From: Simplicispira lacusdiani
GTDB lineage: Bacteria > Pseudomonadota > Gammaproteobacteria > Burkholderiales > Burkholderiaceae_C
Assembly: GCF_003604195.1 (NCBI RefSeq)
Contig: NZ_QXGR01000001.1
Coordinates: forward strand, 186,001-250,000
Direction of reading: 5' to 3'
Length of the DNA stretch: 64,000 bases
The notes below the pieces were generated by a model. That model ran no database searches, had not been told where the DNA came from, and worked only from the letters and a program-made list of their open reading frames with translations. A program made the translations under genes and the position numbers. The stretch's first letter is position 1; every line of letters begins with the position of its first letter. Positions 36,321 to 45,263 of this stretch are shown here, one piece after another.

Positions 36321-36372
36321 AAAACGGCCTTTACGCCCGTTCACAAAGCGCCAGCAGCTATTGTTTTTATAT
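36321..36372 (-). repeat. R1 repeat at the 3' end of the cobalamin adenosyltransferase gene
   Basis: On the minus strand: ATATAAAAACAATAGCTGCT, then GGCGCTTTGTGAACGGGCGT, then AAAGGCCGTTTT. The preceding AGCGCTTGA, which ends the adenosyltransferase (Ser-Ala-stop), may also belong to the element. Confidence 0.7.
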
Positions 36373-36374
36373 CA

Positions 36375-36950
36375 TCAAGCGCTGTCGTCATCCGTGCTGC
36401 GCGCCAGCCGCTCGCTCTTCCAGTACACGTCGTCGCCGCCATCCATGCGGTTGAGCACGCGCGAGAGCACGAACATCAGGTCCGACAGGCGGTTGAGGTA
36501 GTGGCGCGGCGCCTCGCGCACGGCCTCCTGCGCGCCCAGGGCCACCACGGCGCGCTCGGCGCGGCGGGCCACGGTGCGGCAGACATGGGCTTGCGCGGCG
36601 GCGCGCGTGCCCGCCGGGAGGATGAACTCCTGCAGGCGCGGCAGTTGGGCGTTGTGGTGGTCGAGCGCCTGGTCGAGCTGCAGCACGGCGGATTCCTGCA
36701 ACAGCTCGAAACCGGGAATGGACAGCTCGCCACCCAGGTTGAAGAGCTGGTGCTGCACGTCGACGAGCAGCTCGCGCACCTCGGGCGGCAGGGGCTCGCA
36801 CAGCAGCAGGCCGATGTGCGAGTTCAGTTCATCCACGTCACCCAGGGCCGCGATGCGCGGGTGACTCTTGGGCACGCGCGTGTTGTCGCCCAGGCCGGTG
36901 GTGCCGTCGTCGCCGGTGCGCGTGGCAATCTGTGTGAGTCGTTTGCCCAT
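36375..36950 (-). CDS. cob(I)yrinic acid a,c-diamide adenosyltransferase, PduO type
   Basis: 191 residues. It transfers the 5'-deoxyadenosyl group of ATP to cob(I)alamin. Family motifs: N-terminal TRTGDDGTTGLGDNTRVPKSHP (ATP loop), GDVDELNSHIGLL, and the C-terminal RRAERAVVAL and YLNRLSDLMFVLSRVLNR. This is the PduO/MMAB type, not CobA. It supplies coenzyme B12 for a mutase or ribonucleotide reductase not in this window. The stop codon lies in repeat-like AGCGCTTGA. Confidence 0.93.
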   Translation of the reverse strand: MGKRLTQIATRTGDDGTTGLGDNTRVPKSHPRIAALGDVDELNSHIGLLLCEPLPPEVRELLVDVQHQLFNLGGELSIPGFELLQESAVLQLDQALDHHNAQLPRLQEFILPAGTRAAAQAHVCRTVARRAERAVVALGAQEAVREAPRHYLNRLSDLMFVLSRVLNRMDGGDDVYWKSERLARSTDDDSA

Positions 36951-37122
36951 GGGGCGCCTCCTTGCAATGTGGGCCGCATTGTGCGCGCGTGGCAATGCCC
37001 CCACTGGCGTTACACCACGCTCGCAAATGTTGGCTGAGGCAACAGCAGGCAAAAACGCTGGCCCCGGGCGCCATGCTGCGGTGCAATGAACTCCTCTTCC
37101 ACTCCGGTAAAGGACTCGTCCG

Positions 37123-37461
37123 ATGAAGCACGCAACCCAACGCCCCTTCTCCTTCGACACCCGCAGCGTGATGCTGATCGCCGCCCTGGCCATGGGCGGC
37201 ACCGCATCCGTCCATGCCCAGACCCCGGCGGCCCAGCCCGCCCCCCGAACACAGTCCTCGCCGTTCAGCACGGGGGCCTCGGCGCCCGCGCCGTCACCCG
37301 CGAACGCGGCCTTCGAGCGCGCCGACAGCAACCGCGACGGCCAGCTCAACGCCAAGGAAGCCCAGACCCTGCCGGCCATCGGCAACCGCTTCGAGCAGCT
37401 CGACAAGAACCGCGACGGCATGCTCTCGCGCGAGGAATTCCACGAAGGCGCCAAATCCTGA
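37123..37461 (+). CDS. secreted EF-hand calcium-binding protein
   Basis: 112 residues with a signal peptide (MLIAALAMGGTASVHAQ), a Pro/Ala/Ser-rich linker, then two canonical EF-hand loops: DSNRDGQLNAKE and DKNRDGMLSREE, with all calcium ligands in place. It should bind Ca2+ in the periplasm or outside. The start at 37123 has AAAGGA upstream. Function beyond calcium binding is unknown; it is a single-gene unit. Confidence 0.85.
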   Translation: MKHATQRPFSFDTRSVMLIAALAMGGTASVHAQTPAAQPAPRTQSSPFSTGASAPAPSPANAAFERADSNRDGQLNAKEAQTLPAIGNRFEQLDKNRDGMLSREEFHEGAKS

Positions 37462-37554
37462 CGCCGCCGCGCGCTCCCTGACAGCCGCATGACGGCGCGG
37501 GGACACGGCCCGGGGGCCGGTGGTATTCTTTTTTTCCTCGACCAGGAGACCACC

Positions 37555-38979
37555 ATGAACGCCCCCGCCGCCGCCACGCACCTGCTGCCCACCATCGCCC
37601 TGCGCACCGTGCCGCAGGCCCTGCTCGATGCGCTGGCGCAGCGCTTTGGCGCGCAGTGCTCCACGGCCCTGGCGGTGCGCGAGCAGCACGGCCGCGACGA
37701 GGGCTCGCTGCAGGCGCCGCCCCCTTCCGCCGTCGTCTTCGCGGAAAGCACGCAGGACGTGCAGGACGCCGTGCGCCTGGCCGCGCAGCACAACGTGCCG
37801 GTGATCCCCTACGCCGCGGGCTCCTCGCTCGAAGGCCACCTGCTGGCCGTGCAGGGCGGTATCAGCATCGACGTGAACCGCATGAACCGGGTGCTGAGCG
37901 TCAACGCCGAGGACCTGACGGTGACGGTGCAGCCCGGCATCACGCGCAAGCAGCTCAACGACAGCATCAAGGACACCGGCCTGTTCTTCCCCATCGACCC
38001 CGGCGCCGACGCCAGCATCGGCGGCATGGCGGCCACGCGCGCCAGCGGCACGAACGCCGTGCGCTACGGCACCATGCGCGAGAACGTGCTCGCGCTGGAG
38101 GTGGTGACGGCCAGCGGCGACGCCATCCGCACCGGCACGCGCGCCAAGAAGAGCAGCGCGGGCTACGACCTCACGCGCCTGATGGTGGGCAGCGAGGGCA
38201 CGCTGGGCATCATGACCGAGCTGACCATCCGCCTCTACCCGCTGCCCGAGGCGATCTCGGCGGCCGTGTGCTCCTTCCCCTCGGTCGGCGACGCGGTGCG
38301 CTGCACCATCCAGATCATCCAGCTCGGCGTGCCGATCGCGCGCGTGGAGCTGATCGACGCCAACACCGTGCGCGCCGTGAACGCGCACTCCAAGCTGAAC
38401 CTGCGCGAGGAGGCCATGCTGCTCATGGAATTCCATGGCTCGCCGGCCGGCGTGAAAGAGCAGGCCGAGATGGTGCAGGACATCGCCGGGGAGCATGGCG
38501 CCAACGCCTTCGAATGGGCCAGCACGCCCGAGGAGCGCACGCGCCTGTGGAGCGCGCGCCACATGGCCTACTTCGCGGGCCTGCAGACGCGCCCGGGCTG
38601 CACCGCCATCACCACCGACGCCTGCGTGCCGATCTCGCAACTGGCCACGGCCGTGCTCGACAGCGTGCAGGAGGCCGAGGCCAGCGGCATCCCCTATTTC
38701 ATGGTCGGCCACGTGGGCGACGGCAACTTCCACATGGGCTACCTGATCGACCCCGCGAGCAGCGAGGAGCGCGCCCAGGCCGAGCGGCTCAACCACCAGC
38801 TCGTGGCGCGCGCGCTGCGCCTGGGCGGCACCTGCACCGGCGAGCATGGCGTGGGCATCCACAAGATGGGCTTCCTGCTGGAGGAAGCCGGTGGCGGCGC
38901 GGTGGACATGATGCGCGCCATCAAGCAGGCGCTGGACCCGAAGAACATCCTCAACCCGGGCAAGATCTTCGTGCTCTGA
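37555..38979 (+). CDS. FAD-linked D-lactate/glycolate oxidase-type dehydrogenase
   Basis: 474 residues: PCMH-type FAD-binding domain (VIPYAAGSSLEGHLLAVQGG..., FFPIDPGADASIGGMAATRASGTNAVRYG, LMVGSEGTLGI) and the C-terminal FAD-linked oxidase domain with the active-site HVGDGNFHMG and GTCTGEHGVG motifs. These oxidise D-lactate or glycolate and pass electrons to cytochrome c or quinone. The exact 2-hydroxyacid cannot be told. The ATG at 37555 has CAGGAGA upstream. An R1 repeat starts a few bases after the stop. Confidence 0.92.
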   Translation: MNAPAAATHLLPTIALRTVPQALLDALAQRFGAQCSTALAVREQHGRDEGSLQAPPPSAVVFAESTQDVQDAVRLAAQHNVPVIPYAAGSSLEGHLLAVQGGISIDVNRMNRVLSVNAEDLTVTVQPGITRKQLNDSIKDTGLFFPIDPGADASIGGMAATRASGTNAVRYGTMRENVLALEVVTASGDAIRTGTRAKKSSAGYDLTRLMVGSEGTLGIMTELTIRLYPLPEAISAAVCSFPSVGDAVRCTIQIIQLGVPIARVELIDANTVRAVNAHSKLNLREEAMLLMEFHGSPAGVKEQAEMVQDIAGEHGANAFEWASTPEERTRLWSARHMAYFAGLQTRPGCTAITTDACVPISQLATAVLDSVQEAEASGIPYFMVGHVGDGNFHMGYLIDPASSEERAQAERLNHQLVARALRLGGTCTGEHGVGIHKMGFLLEEAGGGAVDMMRAIKQALDPKNILNPGKIFVL

Positions 38980-38985
38980 CCCCAA

Positions 38986-39052
38986 GCGCTATAGTTGTTA
39001 TAGCTATTGGCGCTTGCATTGATTGCGCCAGAGGCGATTTTCATTGGAAAAT
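38986..39052 (+). repeat. R1 repeat upstream of the TRIC-like gene
   Basis: GCGCTATAGTTGTTATAGCT, then ATTGGCGCTTGCATTGATTG, then CGCCAGAGGCGATTTTCATT. It lies between the oxidase stop and the next gene; the frame of that gene is open through the repeat, so automatic start calls could wrongly include it. Confidence 0.75.
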
Positions 39053-39069
39053 CGCGGCACCTGCCTTTG

Positions 39070-39699
39070 GTGCGTCCCTTGCCCACTGCCGTGCTCCTCT
39101 ACGCTCTCGACCTGTTCGGTGTCGCGGTTTTCGCGGCCAGCGGAGCGCTGGCGGGCATCGCGGCGCGGCTCGACCTGCTGGGCATCGTGGTGCTCGCCTC
39201 CATCACCGCCGTGGGCGGCGGCACCCTGCGCGACGTGCTGCTGGGCCGCTACCCGATCTTCTGGATCAAGGATGCCGGCCCGATCTACACCATCCTGGCC
39301 GCCATCGCCGCCACGCTGGTGTGGGTGCACTTCCTGCCCATTCCCCTGCACGCCCTGCTCATCGCGGACGCGCTGGGCCTGGGCCTGTTCGCGATTTCGG
39401 GCGCGCAGGTGGCGGAGAAGGCCGGCTGCCAGCCGCTGGTGACCATCCTCATGGGCACGCTGACCGGCGCGGGCGGCGGGGTGGTGCGCGACATCCTGTC
39501 GGCCAAGGTGCCGCTGATCCTGCGCCAGGACATCTACGCCTCGGCGGCGATCGCGGGCATCGCGGTGTACCTGCTGCTGCGGGCGGCCAAGGCACCCACG
39601 GGCGGCGCCTTCGCGGCGGGGCTGGTCACGGTCGTGGCCACCCGCCTGGCGGCCATCGTCTTCGACCTACAGTTGCCAGTGTTCCCGCTGCCGCGCTGA
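39070..39699 (+). CDS. TRIC/YicG-like membrane channel family protein (UPF0126)
   Basis: About 209 residues in two homologous halves of three spans each. Each half contains the family motif: GIVVLASITAVGGGTLRDVLLG and VTILMGTLTGAGGGVVRDIL. Prokaryotic TRIC-type channels are cation channels of the inner membrane. The start is uncertain: GTG 39070 is chosen because the region before it is R1 repeat; no good ribosome site is visible. Convergent with the ChaC-like gene, with only 4 bases between them. Confidence 0.85.
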   Translation: MRPLPTAVLLYALDLFGVAVFAASGALAGIAARLDLLGIVVLASITAVGGGTLRDVLLGRYPIFWIKDAGPIYTILAAIAATLVWVHFLPIPLHALLIADALGLGLFAISGAQVAEKAGCQPLVTILMGTLTGAGGGVVRDILSAKVPLILRQDIYASAAIAGIAVYLLLRAAKAPTGGAFAAGLVTVVATRLAAIVFDLQLPVFPLPR

Positions 39700-39703
39700 T
39701 GCG

Positions 39704-40462
39704 TCATCGTGGCCGGGCGTGCGCGGGGTCCGCGCCACGCGCGCGAACCCGGGACGCCAAGAGGTCGACGTACCTGTCCTCGATACCCAGCACATCAAGC
39801 TGCGCGACCAATTCCTCAAGATAGTGGAGGTTGCTGCCGATGCTGCCGCAGGCGCTGGCGACGATGGCGGCAGTGGCATCCAGCGAAAGGCCCTCCCGGT
39901 GCTGCGGATGGGCCGTGTTGGCGGTCAGCACCAGCGCCCGCACGCGCCCCTGCGGCGTATCGAGCGGCAGCAGGGCCGGGCAATAGCCGCCCCGGATCAT
40001 CTCGCGCCGCCACAGCATGCGGGACTCGGCCTCGACCAGCGCATGCGGGATGCGGAACACCAGACCCTCGCAGGCACCAGGCCCGGGCTGCAGCGTGAGC
40101 ACCAGGCCGGGGCAATCGGGCGTGCCACGGCCTATCGTGGTGGCCAGGGCGAAGCGGCGGCCATGGCCTTCGAGCCGGGCGCGGCGCACTTCATCGAAAT
40201 GGATGCCCGGGTTCCACATCAGCGAGCCGTAGGCAAAAACCCAGAGGTCTTCGTCCCCCGATGCGGCCAGCACGGCCTTGCGGGAGCGCTCGACCTCCTC
40301 GTCCGGCAGACGCCAATCGCGCGCCAGGCCTTGCTGGCGCGCCTGCGCATCCCACGCGGCCAGCACCTCGTCGGTCAGGCGCAGGCCGCTGTCCTGGACC
40401 GGTGTCAGCCGGCCTTCGAGTTCGGGAAGGTGGGTGAAGGCACTGGGCCGGGTCTGCTCCAT
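39704..40462 (-). CDS. ChaC-like gamma-glutamylcyclotransferase
   Basis: 252 residues. The substrate-binding signature FAYGSLMWNPG is followed by the ARLEGHGRRFALAT strand, and the catalytic glutamate of the family is probably in VEAESRMLWRREM or just before it (GLVFRIPHALVEAE). ChaC enzymes cleave glutathione to 5-oxoproline and Cys-Gly. The N-terminal 70 residues (LTDEVLAAWDAQARQQG...) are a longer lead than in E. coli ChaC. Cytoplasmic. The start at 40462 fits the family better than the upstream frame. Confidence 0.88.
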   Translation of the reverse strand: MEQTRPSAFTHLPELEGRLTPVQDSGLRLTDEVLAAWDAQARQQGLARDWRLPDEEVERSRKAVLAASGDEDLWVFAYGSLMWNPGIHFDEVRRARLEGHGRRFALATTIGRGTPDCPGLVLTLQPGPGACEGLVFRIPHALVEAESRMLWRREMIRGGYCPALLPLDTPQGRVRALVLTANTAHPQHREGLSLDATAAIVASACGSIGSNLHYLEELVAQLDVLGIEDRYVDLLASRVRARGADPAHARPR

Positions 40463-40629
40463 GGGATCGACTATAGGGTTCTCGCGCCCGGCGATAAATC
40501 GGCGATCGATCAACTCACCGTCCTGGATTCGGGACGAATGCGCGGAGCGACCACGCAGGAGCCCTGCCACCCACGGCGCACGCCGGTGGCGTGGGCCGGG
40601 CCTTCAAGCGCTTCAGGCCGCCCCACCCT

Positions 40630-41880
40630 TCAGGCGGCCTGCGCCTGGCGCCGCGCCAGCCCGCCGCCGACCAGCGCCGCAGACACCACGCCCAACGCCA
40701 GCGCCAGCGCCGATCCATGGAAGATGCCGCCCGTGAGGCCCCGGTCGAGCAGCGCGCCGAAGATGGGCGACGCCAGCGCGAAGCCCAGGTCCAGCCCCGA
40801 ATACACCGTGCCGTACACCCGGCCCGTGGCGCCGGGCGGCGCGGCGCGCTTGATGAGCATGTCGCGCGAGGGGCCGGCCAGGCCCGTGCCCAAACCCGCC
40901 AGCGAGGCCACGGCGAGCGCGGCCATGCCGGGCAACCAGCCGCTGCCCACCAGCGCCAGCAGCGCCGCCGAGGCCAGCAGGCAGACGCCGATCACCTTCT
41001 CCAGCCGCTCCACGCGGCCCACCAGGAACCCGCCCACCACCATGCCCGCCGCGCCGCACAGCATGTAGCCGGTGACGACCATGGCCGTGGCGCTGAGCGG
41101 CAGGCCGTACATCTGCTGCAGCGCCGGGCTGGCGAAACTCTGGATGGCGCTCAGCGCGCAGGTGCTCCAGAAGAAGAACGAGAAGCACAGCCACACCGAG
41201 GGCAGGCGCAGGAAGGCCATGGGGTGCTCGGCGGGCGCGCCGGCACCGCCCTGGGCCTGGTGCGCCCAGGCGCCCTGGCGGTCGTCGATGGCATCACGCT
41301 GCCACAGCATCAGCACCAGCACGCTGGCGGCGAGCACGGCCGCCGCCAGCGCCGCCGTGCGCCACGAGCCCGTGGCGCTGGCGATGCCCGCCAGGAACAC
41401 CGGCGCCGCCGCCCAGCCCAGGTTGCCGCTGATGCCGTGCACCGAGAAGCCGTGCCCCAGCCGCTGGGGCGAAACACGCTTGTTCAGGATGGTGAAGTCC
41501 ACCGGGTGGAAGGGCGCGTTGCCCAGCCCGGCCAGTGCCGATGCCAGGACCAGGCCGGTGTAGCCCTGGGCGAACCCGGCAGCCAGCGCCGCCAGCGTGA
41601 AGCTGCACAGCGCGAGGAACAGCACCGGACGCGCGCCCACGCGGTCCACCACAAAGCCCGCGAGCGCCTGCCCCACGCCGGAGATGATGAAGAACACCGA
41701 CACCAGCAGACCGAGTTCGGAATAGCTCAGGTGGAACTCCTGGATGAGCCAAGGGAACAGCGGTGGCAGCAGCATGTGGAAGAAATGCGAGGTACCGTGC
41801 GCCAGGCCGATGAGGCCGATGGTGCGCGCATCCTTGCGCAGGGGGGTGGGGGCGGTCGTGCCCGCGGTCGTCGTGGTCAT
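40630..41880 (-). CDS. MFS transporter
   Basis: 416 residues with 12 membrane spans. The signature loop between spans 2 and 3 reads GFVVDRVGARPVL. It begins ...LIGLAHGTSHFFHMLLPPLFPWL, a pattern seen in fosmidomycin-resistance (Fsr)-like carriers. Probably an exporter of a small molecule. It is divergent from the AraC-type regulator at 41946 across 65 bases, which likely controls it. Confidence 0.9.
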   Translation of the reverse strand: MTTTTAGTTAPTPLRKDARTIGLIGLAHGTSHFFHMLLPPLFPWLIQEFHLSYSELGLLVSVFFIISGVGQALAGFVVDRVGARPVLFLALCSFTLAALAAGFAQGYTGLVLASALAGLGNAPFHPVDFTILNKRVSPQRLGHGFSVHGISGNLGWAAAPVFLAGIASATGSWRTAALAAAVLAASVLVLMLWQRDAIDDRQGAWAHQAQGGAGAPAEHPMAFLRLPSVWLCFSFFFWSTCALSAIQSFASPALQQMYGLPLSATAMVVTGYMLCGAAGMVVGGFLVGRVERLEKVIGVCLLASAALLALVGSGWLPGMAALAVASLAGLGTGLAGPSRDMLIKRAAPPGATGRVYGTVYSGLDLGFALASPIFGALLDRGLTGGIFHGSALALALGVVSAALVGGGLARRQAQAA

Positions 41881-41945
41881 GGAAGGCATCTTAGGCAGGA
41901 GACATGCGGCGCGTTTACGATAGTCTGCCAACTTCTATCGCGACC

Positions 41946-42854
41946 ATGCCAAAACCTCCCGAAGCCCCCGTCAGCGAACTGCCCCCGCGCGCGGGGCGGG
42001 CACTGTCCTACGTGGGTTCGCTGACACCGCACCTGTTCGTGCCCAGCCGCGAGCGTCCCGTGCGCGCCAAGGCGCGCCAGCTCGCCGCCGACACGCAGGT
42101 GATGCCGCACAGCCACCCCTGGGCGCAGGTAGCGATCTCGACCACGGGCGTGATCCGCCTGACGGTGGACCGGGGCACCTACATCGTGCCGCCCTCGCGC
42201 GCACTGTGGATTCCACCGGGCGTCGAGCACGCGGTGACCATGGTCGAGTCGGCCGACCTGCGCACGCTGTACTTCCACCAGCCGCGCGGGCGCTGCGGCC
42301 CCGGCGCCCTGGGCGGCGCCACCGACCGGGCCGAGCAGGCCGCCTGGCGCCAGTGCCGGGTGCTGGAGGTATCCGACCTACTGCGCGCCCTGGTGCGCGA
42401 GATGCCCACGGCGCCCGACGACGGCCGGCCGCTCACGCCCGCCGAGCTGCTGCGCGAGCGCCACCTGAGCGCGCTGATCCGCGACGAGCTGGCGCGCGCC
42501 AACGCCGTGAAGCTGGGCGTGGACCTGCCCCGCGACAAGCGCCTGCGCCACCTCTGCGAGGCCGTGCTGGCCGACCCCACGCGCCACGAAACCCTGGCCG
42601 CCTGGGCCCGGGACACGGGCGCCAGCCCGCGCACCGTGGCCCGGCTGTTCCGCCAGGAGCTGGGCAGCACCTTCACGCAGTGGCGCCAACAGGTAGTGCT
42701 GGCCAAGGCGGTGTCGCTCGCTGCCTCGCGCCGGCCCATGGGGCAGATCGCCGCCGAGCTGGGCTACAGCCCCAGCGCCTTCAGCGCCATGGTGCGCCGC
42801 GCCCTGGGGCAGCCGCCCGGGCGTTTCCTGGGCCAGCAGCGCACCCCGGCCTGA
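41946..42854 (+). CDS. AraC-family regulator with N-terminal cupin
   Basis: 302 residues: a cupin sensor domain (HSHPWAQVAISTTGVIRL..., IVPPSRALWIPPGVEHAVTM) and a C-terminal double HTH (HETLAAWARDTGASPRTVARLFRQELGSTFTQWRQQ; IAAELGYSPSAFSAMVRRALGQPPGRF). This cupin-AraC layout is common for regulators that face an exporter gene, as here. The effector is unknown. The ATG at 41946 follows a CGATAGT -10-like box; a start at 41904 is unlikely. Confidence 0.9.
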   Translation: MPKPPEAPVSELPPRAGRALSYVGSLTPHLFVPSRERPVRAKARQLAADTQVMPHSHPWAQVAISTTGVIRLTVDRGTYIVPPSRALWIPPGVEHAVTMVESADLRTLYFHQPRGRCGPGALGGATDRAEQAAWRQCRVLEVSDLLRALVREMPTAPDDGRPLTPAELLRERHLSALIRDELARANAVKLGVDLPRDKRLRHLCEAVLADPTRHETLAAWARDTGASPRTVARLFRQELGSTFTQWRQQVVLAKAVSLAASRRPMGQIAAELGYSPSAFSAMVRRALGQPPGRFLGQQRTPA

Positions 42855-42868
42855 TGCGGGGTGCCGGG

Positions 42869-42882
42869 TTGACTTGCATCAA
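42869..42882 (+). promoter_or_regulatory. FNR/ANR-type box in a class II promoter
   Basis: TTGAC-ttgc-ATCAA, one base from the FNR consensus TTGAT-N4-ATCAA. It is centred about 41 bases before the start point implied by the -10-like AGAATA at 42905-42910, the spacing of class II FNR activation. The next gene is the DUF3149 protein. Confidence 0.6.
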
Positions 42883-42949
42883 TGCGATCCGGGTCCAGCG
42901 GCGCAGAATAACCACAATTATTTTGTGTATTTAACCCGGAGGAACCCCC

Positions 42950-43096
42950 ATGAAAGCGCTGACGGACCTTTTCTCGACCGACTACGGACTGATGAGCATC
43001 ACCGGCATCGCCATCATGCTGATCGGCATCCTGGGCTTCGCCGTCGTCGTGCGCCGCAAGATGAACGAGGCCCCGCCAGCGGGACAGAAGCAGTAA
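42950..43096 (+). CDS. DUF3149-type 48-aa membrane protein
   Basis: 48 residues (MKALTDLFSTDYGLMSITGI...): an amphipathic start, one membrane span (LMSITGIAIMLIGILGFAVVVR) and a basic polar tail (RRKMNEAPPAGQKQ). It matches DUF3149, a small betaproteobacterial family of unknown function. The start is firm: CGGAGGA lies 6 bases upstream. The FNR-type box before it suggests the gene is switched on under low oxygen; a link to the respiratory chain is inference. Confidence 0.75.
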   Translation: MKALTDLFSTDYGLMSITGIAIMLIGILGFAVVVRRKMNEAPPAGQKQ

Positions 43097-43139
43097 GCAC
43101 CGCCAGCGGGTATCGTCGGGGTCATCGCAGGAGATGGCC

Positions 43140-43766
43140 ATGGCACCCGACACCGATTTCCACCGCTACGAGCCGCGCCTGGGGCACGGCCTGCCGCACG
43201 ATCCGTTCAACGCCATCGTCGGCCCGCGCCCCATCGGCTGGATCTCCACGCGCAGCAGCGCGGGCCGGCTGAACCTCGCGCCCTACAGCTTCTTCAACGC
43301 GTTCAATTACGTTCCGCCCATCGTGGGCTTCGCCAGCATCGGGCACAAGGACACGCTGCGCAATATCGAGGAGACCGGGGAGTTCGTCTGGAACCTCGCC
43401 ACGCACGGCCTGGCCGAGGCCATGAACCAGACCAGCGCCGCCGTGCCGCCCGAGGTCAGCGAGTTCGAGCTGGCGGGCCTCACGCCCGAGCCTTCGCTGA
43501 GCGTGCGCCCGCCGCGCGTGCGGGAAAGCCCGGTCGGCTTCGAATGCCGGCGCACGCAGATCCTGCAGCTCCAGGGCACCGACGGTGTGCCGGTGCCCAC
43601 CTGGCTGGTGCTGGGCGAGGTGGTGCATGTGCACATCGCCCGCCGCCTGTTGCCGAACGGCGTGTACGACACCGCCCAGGCCGGACATCTCCTGCGTGGA
43701 GGCGGCGCAGCCGACTACTTCACCGTGGGACCGGAGCAGCTCTTGCGCATGGTCCGGCCGCGCTGA
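43140..43766 (+). CDS. flavin reductase family protein
   Basis: 208 residues with the FMN-binding split-barrel fold: NAIVGPRPIGWISTRSSAGRLNLAPYSFFNAFNYVPPI, FASIGHKDTLRNIEETGEFVWNL, and the C-terminal LLRGGGAADYFTVG. This DIM6/NTAB-like branch is longer than the protein at 16491 and often of unknown substrate. ATG 43140 is preferred to 43134 because the GCAGGAGA site then lies at normal spacing. Confidence 0.85.
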   Translation: MAPDTDFHRYEPRLGHGLPHDPFNAIVGPRPIGWISTRSSAGRLNLAPYSFFNAFNYVPPIVGFASIGHKDTLRNIEETGEFVWNLATHGLAEAMNQTSAAVPPEVSEFELAGLTPEPSLSVRPPRVRESPVGFECRRTQILQLQGTDGVPVPTWLVLGEVVHVHIARRLLPNGVYDTAQAGHLLRGGGAADYFTVGPEQLLRMVRPR

Positions 43767-43849
43767 GCGCAGCCCTTGTTACATCTGGTGGTGCCTCCCG
43801 CGTGGAGGCCGTGCCAAGATGGCCGCACCCACCGTGCCGAAGGCCTCCC

Positions 43850-45256
43850 ATGCTCCACCGCGCCGCCACGCTCTGCCTGTCTTTCGCCCTGCTGCCCGCC
43901 GCCCTGGCCGCGCCGCCCCTGGTGGACCACTGCACGGTGCTGCCGCCTGACCATGTGTTCAACACCCGCATCGACCAGCTGCCGGTGCACCCCAGCTCGC
44001 CGGACTTCCTGGCCACCATCAGCACCGGAACACGGCGCCTGCACCTGGACCTGGGACAGAGCGAGGACATGGGCAGCAGCGAATACTGGGGCATTCCGTA
44101 CAACGTGGTGCGCGGTGGCAGCTTCGCCTGGCCCGCCGTGCACATCACCAGTGACGGCGCGCCCGACGAAAGCGACTGCGCGCGCAGCGACGGCAACTTG
44201 GCGCGGCCCTGCACCGGCCTCTCCGGGCCGGCGCGCCTGCCCATCCCGCCCAGCCCGAAGGTGGAGGGCGGCATCAGCAGCAACCCGGCCGTCTACAACG
44301 ACCACCACATCCTGGCCATCGACACCGACACCTGCATGCTGTGGGAAAGCTACCTGAGCTACCTGCGGCCCGACGGCGGCTGGAATATCTACGCCAGCGC
44401 CGCCTTCGACCTGCGATCGAACGCCCTGCGCCCCGCCGGCTGGACCTCGGCCGATGCGGCAGGCTTCCCGATCTTTCCGCTGCTGCTGCGCGCCGACGAG
44501 GCCACGCGCGGCGAGATCCGCCACGCGCTGCGCTTCACCATCCAGAGCCACAAGATCCGCACCAGCTACACCTGGCCGGCGCGCCATCTCACGCGCAACG
44601 GCGACGCCTCGGCCGCCAAGCCCCCCATGGGACAGCTGTTCCGCCTGCGGGCCGACTACCCCATTCCCGACAGCTACACCCCCCAGGCGCGCGCCATCCT
44701 CACCGCCCTCAAGCGCTACGGCATGTACATCGCCGACGGCGGCTCGGACATGTACATCACGGGTGAACCGAGCCGCCAGTGGAGCGACGCCACGGTGGCC
44801 CAGGTGCAGACCGTGCCGCACACCGCCTTCGAGGCCGTGGACCTGGCGCCGGTCATGGCGCGCGCCGGCTTCGACCCCGACAGCGCGCGCGTGCCGCCCG
44901 CTCCGGGCGCGGCCGCCGAGTTTTCGGCCGCCGCTGAGGGCCCGCCACAGGCCCTGCGGCTGTTCGCCTCCATCCAGGTGGCCGCGCAGGACGCCGGGAA
45001 GGCCGGCGCCCTCTACATCGTGGCCGACGTGCCCGGCGCCGGCATGGTGGCCCTCACCCCCGGCGGCTGGGTGCTCGCCGGCAATGGCTACCTGCCGCCC
45101 GTGGCCGATGCCATCCTGGGCAGCCATGTGCTGCACCTGCTGGAACAGGCCGACGTGTCCGGCCTGCGCGGCACGCGGGTGCTGGCGGGCTACGGCACCA
45201 GCCTGGAGGACATGCTGGCCCATGCCAAGTACCAGCTGATCTACACCGTGCCCTGA
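43850..45256 (+). CDS. large secreted protein of unknown function
   Basis: 468 residues with a signal peptide (MLHRAATLCLSFALLPAALA|AP). The first 300 residues contain HVFNTRIDQLPVHPSSPDFL, EYWGIPYNVVRGG, YNDHHILAIDTDTCMLWESYL and FPIFPLLLRADEATRGEIRHAL, which look like an enzyme-like or carbohydrate-handling extracellular domain; the histidine/aspartate density fits a metal or sugar site. The last 100 residues form a separate domain (LRLFASIQVAAQDAGKAGALYIV..., DMLAHAKYQLIYTV). I recognise it only as a conserved hypothetical type. Confidence 0.75.
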   Translation: MLHRAATLCLSFALLPAALAAPPLVDHCTVLPPDHVFNTRIDQLPVHPSSPDFLATISTGTRRLHLDLGQSEDMGSSEYWGIPYNVVRGGSFAWPAVHITSDGAPDESDCARSDGNLARPCTGLSGPARLPIPPSPKVEGGISSNPAVYNDHHILAIDTDTCMLWESYLSYLRPDGGWNIYASAAFDLRSNALRPAGWTSADAAGFPIFPLLLRADEATRGEIRHALRFTIQSHKIRTSYTWPARHLTRNGDASAAKPPMGQLFRLRADYPIPDSYTPQARAILTALKRYGMYIADGGSDMYITGEPSRQWSDATVAQVQTVPHTAFEAVDLAPVMARAGFDPDSARVPPAPGAAAEFSAAAEGPPQALRLFASIQVAAQDAGKAGALYIVADVPGAGMVALTPGGWVLAGNGYLPPVADAILGSHVLHLLEQADVSGLRGTRVLAGYGTSLEDMLAHAKYQLIYTVP

Positions 45257-45263
45257 GCGGACT

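Noticed and set aside
38986..39069. Extension of the TRIC-like protein to a TTG at 39007
   Set aside because: Those codons are R1 repeat sequence and give no membrane or family similarity; the later GTG is more likely.
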